From the NCBI GenBank assembly GCA_017632825.1, contig JAGBQP010000012.1, forward strand, positions 1 to 7,620: a stretch of DNA of 7,620 nucleotides. The letters are read 5' to 3'. Shown one piece after another: positions 1-5,157 of the stretch; the stretch's first letter is position 1, and every line of letters starts with the position of its first letter. Below the pieces are notes generated by a model that made no database searches, was not told the DNA's origin, and saw only the letters and a program-made list of their open reading frames with translations. This DNA is from Prevotella sp. Its GTDB lineage: Bacteria; Bacteroidota; Bacteroidia; Bacteroidales; Bacteroidaceae. A program made the translations under genes and the position numbers.

Positions 1-1571
1 GGATAACCACTTACGAAGCGGGTGTCGTCCCAGGCGGCAGGCAGATGCGACAAGAAGTCCTGTACCCGCTGTGGCTGTGCCAGGAAGCTCTCGGGACGGT
101 CGGCAAGATGCTGCAAGCCGCTCTCGAAGAGCACCGTCAGTGCCAGTTCATGACCATGACTGGTAATGTGGGGATGTTGAGAATCGCTGAATGCACACGG
201 CGTATAGTCCATGGGGCCGATGACGTTGCGGGTAAAGGGCAGCGTGGCGTTATGACTGGCGGCTGCCTTTGTGAACGTTGCCACGTTGTTATACCACTCT
301 GCGCCATAGACGCCCTCGGTTGACAACAAATTCGGATAGGTACGCTGCCAGCCACGAGGTACCGTAGCACCGTGGAAGTTGACCAGCAGATGATGACGGG
401 CCGCACTCTCCATCAAGTCGATGCAATAGTCCATGTTCTTCTGATTCTCGCCACTGAAGAAATCAATCTTTACACCAGCGACGCCAATCTTCTCACACCA
501 AGCGAACTCCTTCTCGCGGTCTTCGGGTTTATTCAGACGGAACTTGGGTGTGGGTGCACCATCAATCCAACCCACGCTGGAGTTATACCATATCATCGGT
601 TTCACACCCCGAGACTTGGCATAGGCGACGGCATCTTCAACAGTCTTGCCGTCTTTCATTCTGTCCCACTCGGCATCAATCAGCACATAGGGCAACTTCA
701 GCGTTGCTGCCAAGTCCGTATATTTCTTAATGATGTTGTAGTCGTCAGAACCATGGTTGTAGGCCCAATATACCCAGGAAACGACACCTGGTTTAATCCA
801 GCTCGTATCCTTGAGTTTACAGGGTTCGCTGACATCGGTCACTAATGTTGACTCCACGACATCACCCAGTGTGCCAATGATAACGACACGCCAAGGCGAA
901 TTGGTCTTGTTCTCACCTTCATCGGGAACGACACGGAAGACCTCGCCTGTGTTATAAAGGCTTGAAGCGCTCTGCCCCTTTTCGATGTTAGCCTCGGTCA
1001 GCAAGGCATATATAGCGTCACTGCCGTTAGTGGGATTGGAAATAGTCTCAAGCAGCACGGGGAAACTCCAGCGTACGCAGTTGCCGTCGGCATCCTTCGA
1101 CACAGCACTGAACGACCGCTGCGCTTTCACCTTGTGAGTTGTTGTCAGCGGATAGAAGCCCTCGGCGCCATCCGTCCATTGCATCATCCAGCGCTTGGTG
1201 CCTTCAGGAATGACGTAGGCAGCCTGTTCCTTGACGGGTTGTTCATAGCGATAGGTCAGTCCGTCGTTATAGAGTCGCAGCGTCATCGCCCCCACCCTGT
1301 ACTCATTGGCTTCGTTGGTACAGCGACTGCGCTTTCCCTCAATCATCGTATAGTCGGCCTTCACTTTCTTAGCTTTCATGGCCTTCAAGGGCAGTGCGGC
1401 CTCCGCATCCAACATTTGCAACACCTGCTGTCCCTGATAGGATATAACGAGCTGGCCATTCTTGACGTCCATAGTCAGTTTCCCGTTGGGGGATGTCATC
1501 GGACGGGCATAAACAGTGACACCACAAAGGAGTGCCATAAACGTAAAGAGGGAAAGTCTTTTAATATTCAT
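1..1571 (-). CDS. GH97 glycoside hydrolase, retaining (alpha-galactosidase / beta-L-arabinopyranosidase type), 3' end outside window
   Basis: This gene reads from ATG at 1571 leftward as 523 uninterrupted codons and runs off the window. Residues 1-22 form a signal peptide (MNIKRLSLFTFMALLCG, cleavage near VYA|RP), so the product is periplasmic or surface-exposed. Residues 25-250 look like the N-terminal beta-sandwich of GH97, including SPNGKLTMDV and a typical DGAEGFYPL segment. Residues 258-523 form the (beta/alpha)8 barrel. The barrel carries VKIDFF with D370 as candidate nucleophile. It also carries STEGVYGAEW with E419 (calcium-ligand position) and E425 (acid/base). As I recall, the nucleophile and acid/base of the Bacteroides thetaiotaomicron retaining GH97 alpha-galactosidase are also 55 residues apart. 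An aspartate at this site argues for a retaining enzyme, not a SusB-type inverting alpha-glucosidase. Known retaining GH97 enzymes act on alpha-galactosides and on the configurationally similar beta-L-arabinopyranosides; the sequence alone does not choose between them. About 100-200 C-terminal residues should lie outside. It is divergent from the GH43 gene. Confidence 0.9.
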   Translation of the reverse strand, partial: MNIKRLSLFTFMALLCGVTVYARPMTSPNGKLTMDVKNGQLVISYQGQQVLQMLDAEAALPLKAMKAKKVKADYTMIEGKRSRCTNEANEYRVGAMTLRLYNDGLTYRYEQPVKEQAAYVIPEGTKRWMMQWTDGAEGFYPLTTTHKVKAQRSFSAVSKDADGNCVRWSFPVLLETISNPTNGSDAIYALLTEANIEKGQSASSLYNTGEVFRVVPDEGENKTNSPWRVVIIGTLGDVVESTLVTDVSEPCKLKDTSWIKPGVVSWVYWAYNHGSDDYNIIKKYTDLAATLKLPYVLIDAEWDRMKDGKTVEDAVAYAKSRGVKPMIWYNSSVGWIDGAPTPKFRLNKPEDREKEFAWCEKIGVAGVKIDFFSGENQKNMDYCIDLMESAARHHLLVNFHGATVPRGWQRTYPNLLSTEGVYGAEWYNNVATFTKAAASHNATLPFTRNVIGPMDYTPCAFSDSQHPHITSHGHELALTVLFESGLQHLADRPESFLAQPQRVQDFLSHLPAAWDDTRFVSGY

Positions 1572-1587
1572 AGTTTCTATTTTTCTG

Positions 1588-1595
1588 CAAAGGTA
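1588..1595 (-). promoter_or_regulatory. Bacteroidetes-type -7 promoter box for the GH97 gene
   Basis: On the minus strand this reads TACCTTTG, matching the Bacteroidetes -7 consensus TAnnTTTG. It lies 16 nt before the GH97 ATG at 1571, so the 5' leader would be only about 10 nt. I see no clear TTTG-type -33 element at the expected spacing, which leaves the call moderate. The leader has no Shine-Dalgarno sequence, as is usual in this phylum. Confidence 0.55.
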
Positions 1596-1701
1596 CTTAA
1601 TACGCAACGCTTTTGCTTTTCTCTTTGTCTCATTATTATTATTGAATAGGTTAAAAGACAAAAAAACGCGGAAGAACGACACAACAGCGCAAGTTTTTTC
1701 G

Positions 1702-1709
1702 TAACTTTG
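1702..1709 (+). promoter_or_regulatory. Bacteroidetes-type -7 promoter box for the GH43 gene
   Basis: The plus strand reads TAACTTTG, an exact match to TAnnTTTG, ending 8 nt before the GH43 ATG at 1718. Transcription from this box would start almost at the ATG, giving a very short leader or a nearly leaderless message. No good -33 TTTG is visible about 20 nt upstream. The rest of the divergent gap (1572-1717) is AT-rich with A and T runs but shows no clear operator dyad. Confidence 0.55.
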
Positions 1710-1717
1710 CAACCATT

Positions 1718-3421
1718 ATGAGCAGAATACACACTATCATCTTCAGCTGCCTGACGATGTTTCCCCTTTCAGGAACAGCCCAGACAGCACCGGCAGCGAG
1801 CTACAAGGGATTGACTGAAGGCAATCCCATCAGTGCCAGCGTTTTTTGTGCAGACCCAACAGCCATCGACTACAACGGCCGCCTGTATGTCTATGGAACT
1901 AATGACCACCAGCAGTATAAAGCCAATGGGAAGAAAGGGTCAAACGGCTATGGAAACATTAAATCGCTTGTAGTTTTTTCAACTGAAGACCTCGTGAACT
2001 GGACATTCCACGGAACCATAGACGTAGGAAAGGTTTGTGGCGGCTGGTGCGGACAATCCTGGGCACCTTCGGCTGTATGGAGAACGAACGACAAAGGCAA
2101 GGATGAGTTCTTTGTTTACTTTGCTAATGGCGGCGGCAGCGTTGGCGTCATCAAGAGTTCCAAGTCACCAGTAGGACCATTCACATCACCGAACAGTCAG
2201 GCCATGATACGCCACGGTATGGCGGGCGTTGATCCCTGCAACTGGCTCTTTGACCCTGGAGTGGTCATCGACTCAACAGGGCAAGGATGGATAGCCTTCG
2301 GTGGCGGTGACCCACAGGCTACCGGCTCGAAGCTATGGCCCGGCAACTCGCGCATTGCCAAATTGGCAACAAACATGACATCCATCAGCGGTAGTGCCGT
2401 CAATATGCCTGCTCCGTATTTGTTTGAAGCCAGTGAACTGAACATCATCGGCGGACGCTTCGTTTATACTTACAACACGTCATGGAGTGACCGTAATGAC
2501 TGGTCGCAATTTGCAGGGCGAAATGGCCAGGCTGCTCCTTCGTCATGTAGTATGTGCTACATGGTCAGCGATACGCCTATGGACCCTAATTCCTGGGAAT
2601 ATCGCGGAGAATACGTGCCTAACGAGGGAAACTTTGGCATGGGCTGGGGAAACAACCACACCCATCTTCACAAGTTCAACGGTAATTATTTTCTGCTCTA
2701 CCACTCCACACTGCTGGAACAAAACATGAAAAGCGGCGGCGCTATGAATAATGACGCAGAAGGTTATCGCTCTATCGGCATTAACAAAGCTACTGTAAAC
2801 GAGACGAACCAGAAAATCAGCAAGATGACACTGTCCAAAGGCGGAGTATCGTCTATCGCAAAGCTGAACCCCTACCAACTGCAGCAGGCAGAAACGATGG
2901 CCAACAGCGGGGGCATCACTTACGATGATTTCAAAAACATCAGTACCAATTCCAGTATTAACACGTTGGGTAATGATGCCTCGCGTAACTTATACGTTAA
3001 GATGACAGCTGGTGCATGGACACTATTGCGTAATGTGGACTTTGGAGCCAAAGGGGCACAGTCACTCACCGTGCGTGTCAAAGGTACTGGTACGTTGGAG
3101 GTACGTTTCAGTAAGACCGGAGCTGCCAGCGCCAGCATTGATTTCTCATCGACAACATATAAAGACTATATCATCACCGTTGATCCGGCTAAGTTTAAGA
3201 ACGTAAAGAGTCAGTTGTTCTTCGTTCTAACGAAAGCTGAAGGCAGCACCTACTTCGACACATGGCAATTCTCTGAGGAAGACATCACGGCCGTCAAACC
3301 AGTCAATGGAAAAACAGTTGACAACGGACAAACCTACAATCTCCAGGGATATCCAGTAAACGGTGCACCAACCAAGCGCGGTATCTATATCAGAAACGGA
3401 AAGAAGGTCACGATTAAGTGA
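1718..3421 (+). CDS. Secreted GH43 glycosidase with CBM6-like module and C-terminal tail (probable arabinoxylan arabinofuranosidase)
   Basis: The protein has 567 residues. Residues 1-22 are a signal peptide (MSRIHTIIFSCLTMFPLSG, cleavage around TAQ). Residues 35-380 are a GH43 five-bladed propeller. Candidate catalytic residues are D46 in CADP (general base), D179 in FDPG (pKa modulator) and E237 in LFEASEL (general acid); NNHTHLH at 312-318 probably supplies the conserved metal-binding histidine. Residues 385-520 resemble CBM6: QQAET at the start, VDFGAKGAQSLTVRVKG in the middle and DTWQF at the end. A short tail (539-567) follows. GH43 plus CBM6 is the layout of arabinoxylan arabinofuranohydrolases such as Bacillus XynD, so removal of arabinofuranosyl side chains is the leading guess; beta-xylosidase activity cannot be excluded. 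The start fits the signal peptide and the promoter just upstream. Six cysteines fall in the mature catalytic domain, including CGGWC (107-111) and CSMC (277-280). It is transcribed alone, divergent from GH97 and convergent with the esterase. Confidence 0.9.
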   Translation: MSRIHTIIFSCLTMFPLSGTAQTAPAASYKGLTEGNPISASVFCADPTAIDYNGRLYVYGTNDHQQYKANGKKGSNGYGNIKSLVVFSTEDLVNWTFHGTIDVGKVCGGWCGQSWAPSAVWRTNDKGKDEFFVYFANGGGSVGVIKSSKSPVGPFTSPNSQAMIRHGMAGVDPCNWLFDPGVVIDSTGQGWIAFGGGDPQATGSKLWPGNSRIAKLATNMTSISGSAVNMPAPYLFEASELNIIGGRFVYTYNTSWSDRNDWSQFAGRNGQAAPSSCSMCYMVSDTPMDPNSWEYRGEYVPNEGNFGMGWGNNHTHLHKFNGNYFLLYHSTLLEQNMKSGGAMNNDAEGYRSIGINKATVNETNQKISKMTLSKGGVSSIAKLNPYQLQQAETMANSGGITYDDFKNISTNSSINTLGNDASRNLYVKMTAGAWTLLRNVDFGAKGAQSLTVRVKGTGTLEVRFSKTGAASASIDFSSTTYKDYIITVDPAKFKNVKSQLFFVLTKAEGSTYFDTWQFSEEDITAVKPVNGKTVDNGQTYNLQGYPVNGAPTKRGIYIRNGKKVTIK

Positions 3422-3430
3422 CCTTCTTTC
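3399..3430. terminator. Perfect 13-bp hairpin overlapping the GH43 stop codon, probable bidirectional terminator
   Basis: The arms are GAAAGAAGGTCAC (3399-3411) and GTGACCTTCTTTC (3418-3430), fully complementary, with a 6-nt loop GATTAA. The left arm encodes part of the C-terminal GKKV of GH43, the loop carries most of the last two codons, and the stop TGA (3419-3421) is in the right arm. It sits between two convergent genes, with the esterase stop at 3445-3447, so it can fold in transcripts from both sides. Neither side has a long U tract: the plus transcript continues TTACATAATT and the minus transcript CGTTTCTG. The terminator role is therefore inferred from stem strength and position. Confidence 0.75.
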
Positions 3431-3444
3431 TTACATAATTCGTA

Positions 3445-5148
3445 TTACCTGAGAAATATCTTTTTACCAGTCTTAATGTATATACCTGGCTTCACCACAT
3501 CTGGCTGTGCCAATCGTCCGTCGAGCGAATAGAGCGGTGCCTTGAATGGACTTTCAACACCATTCGCATCGCGAATACTCGTCGTGTAAGCAGCATAAGT
3601 GTCATCGTTGGAAAGGAATACGTCGTCTAACGCCAACACACCCTTCTTGGGGCTGTGGAATACCACTTTACCAATGACTGAGGGGTCTAACTCCTTATTG
3701 CTATATTTCATCTTGTGCAGGTCGATAGCAACAACTGTTCGGTCGCCGATAATCTCCCGATGTCCCAATGACAAAGAAGAACCAGTGCGTCTGAACAAAC
3801 GGATTTCTGCATCTGTCACCTGTGGCTCCTTCAGTTTGAAAACAAGGTATTTATAAGGTGACAGGTCTATCGGTGTATCATACAGCCAACCTGCCTGTGC
3901 ATTGGTTGTTGAAAAAGTAAGAACACGGGTGTCGTAATCTATCTTTACTGTTCCCTGACGCGGTTTCAGATAGTCGGCCGTCATGGGGAAGAACGACACT
4001 GTAAGATTCAGTATCGCCGTCGTTGTGTGATTGCAGAAATCTGTATATGCAACTTGCACTTCACCTTCTCCAGCACCAACAATCTTTCCATTCTGTATCA
4101 AGACATCGTTGCTACTGAAAGTAACGTAGTCGCTGACGTCCTCTTTGTGGTTATCGTTGAAGGTGGCTGTGACAGCAATCTTTGAACCGGGCACAATCAC
4201 ACCATTAGAGGCAGCAGTGATACTCTTGGCACCATAGAATTTGGCCAGTGCCTGAGGCATTGTGTACTGTGCATCGGGCTTTGCGTCAAGCCCCATGGTC
4301 TTCAGCACTTCAAGAGCATAACGTTTACCGAGCATACGATAGCCCAACGCACTGAAATGCCAAGGGTCAACGTTATTGCCGGGAACATCCTTGGCGCTGA
4401 CAACATGACCTGTAGGAATGACACTGGGTATGCGGGCTACCTGGGTGTTATGGCCTGAGCAAGCACCACTATCGCTATTGGTTCCTGCTCCTTTGTACTC
4501 AACCTCACCCACAAACAAAGGTACGTCAACCGCCTTAAGTCCCAAGTCTGTAAGTATGTCGTTATAGATTTTCTTCACCATATCGGGCCAGTTAGGGTCA
4601 CCGGTATTGGAACAGCCCTGATGAAGCAGGATGCCTTTGATGACACCTGCTTCCTGGGCTTTCTTGGCCATGTCAATGATACGCTTGTAGGGATTACCGC
4701 CATAGTGCTGGTTTGCCAGTCCGGCAGAATAATCACCCTTATTGATTTCTGTTTTATACTTTGACTTATCAAACATCTCGATTTTACAACCGCCGATGGC
4801 TACAGGAATGACACCAATTCTTACATTTTCAGGTAAAGCGGCTGCCATTGTGTGACCGAAATAATCGGATGGTCCAAGCTTGCCCGTGGGACTTACCAAC
4901 GGTGGCTTAGCATCGTACCATTGGCCCATGGTTCTTGCCGGATTACTGAATTTGCAGGTTGCCAATAGCCGGAAACGATGGTTGGGCTCAACCGTGTTAT
5001 CCATCGACTCCCATTGGGCATTACCCTCCATGTTCGACTGTCCAAAACAGATGTAGATGTAAAAGTTCGGATCGACATCGGCCTTAGCTCCAGAGAGCAG
5101 GGTGGCCAACAGGGCTCCTAACAGTAGCGTTCTTTTCTTCATTGACAT
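3445..5148 (-). CDS. Secreted SASA/CE6-type carbohydrate acetyl esterase with Ig-like and unassigned C-terminal domains
   Basis: The 567-residue product probably removes acetyl groups from hemicellulose such as acetylxylan. Residues 1-23 are a signal peptide (MSMKKRTLLLGALLATLLSG, cleavage near AKA|D). Residues 28-286 are an SGNH-like esterase domain of the SASA/CE6 type: FGQSNMEG with S38 as nucleophile, AIGG at 117-120, LLHQGCSNTGD at 174-184, and DPWHFSALGYR with D261 and H264 completing the triad. At 179 a cysteine replaces the glutamate usual in the HQGE motif. Residues 305-385 resemble a bacterial Ig-like (Big_2) domain with VTFSSND and GAGEGEVQVAY. Residues 386-515 look all-beta and may bind carbohydrate, but I recognise no family. 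A tail like that of GH43 ends the protein. Sialate O-acetylesterase is the alternative, less likely given the neighbours. The gene starts 9 nt after the GH3 stop, so the two are probably co-transcribed. ATG at 5148 and ATG at 5142 are both possible starts; neither has a Shine-Dalgarno sequence and both keep the signal peptide. Confidence 0.88.
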   Translation of the reverse strand: MSMKKRTLLLGALLATLLSGAKADVDPNFYIYICFGQSNMEGNAQWESMDNTVEPNHRFRLLATCKFSNPARTMGQWYDAKPPLVSPTGKLGPSDYFGHTMAAALPENVRIGVIPVAIGGCKIEMFDKSKYKTEINKGDYSAGLANQHYGGNPYKRIIDMAKKAQEAGVIKGILLHQGCSNTGDPNWPDMVKKIYNDILTDLGLKAVDVPLFVGEVEYKGAGTNSDSGACSGHNTQVARIPSVIPTGHVVSAKDVPGNNVDPWHFSALGYRMLGKRYALEVLKTMGLDAKPDAQYTMPQALAKFYGAKSITAASNGVIVPGSKIAVTATFNDNHKEDVSDYVTFSSNDVLIQNGKIVGAGEGEVQVAYTDFCNHTTTAILNLTVSFFPMTADYLKPRQGTVKIDYDTRVLTFSTTNAQAGWLYDTPIDLSPYKYLVFKLKEPQVTDAEIRLFRRTGSSLSLGHREIIGDRTVVAIDLHKMKYSNKELDPSVIGKVVFHSPKKGVLALDDVFLSNDDTYAAYTTSIRDANGVESPFKAPLYSLDGRLAQPDVVKPGIYIKTGKKIFLR

Positions 5149-5157
5149 GTAAATATA

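Noticed and set aside
372..845. A 157-codon open frame on the plus strand (and another at 1134-1649).
   Set aside because: Both mostly lie opposite the GH97 gene, whose 523 codons read without a break and contain family motifs; the plus-strand products look like nothing known.
1604..1616. Short GCAA/TTGC dyad in the divergent promoter region.
   Set aside because: Only 4 bp per arm in AT-rich sequence, expected by chance; not enough to call an operator.
1718..1750. Lipoprotein signal in GH43 (Cys11 in IIFSC).
   Set aside because: The cysteine is too early in the hydrophobic stretch and the preceding residues do not form a lipobox; a signal peptidase I site near TAQ fits better.
1718..5148. 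GH43 and the esterase are both exactly 567 residues, hinting at duplication.
   Set aside because: Only the last 29 residues are similar; the catalytic domains are unrelated folds, so equal length is coincidence.
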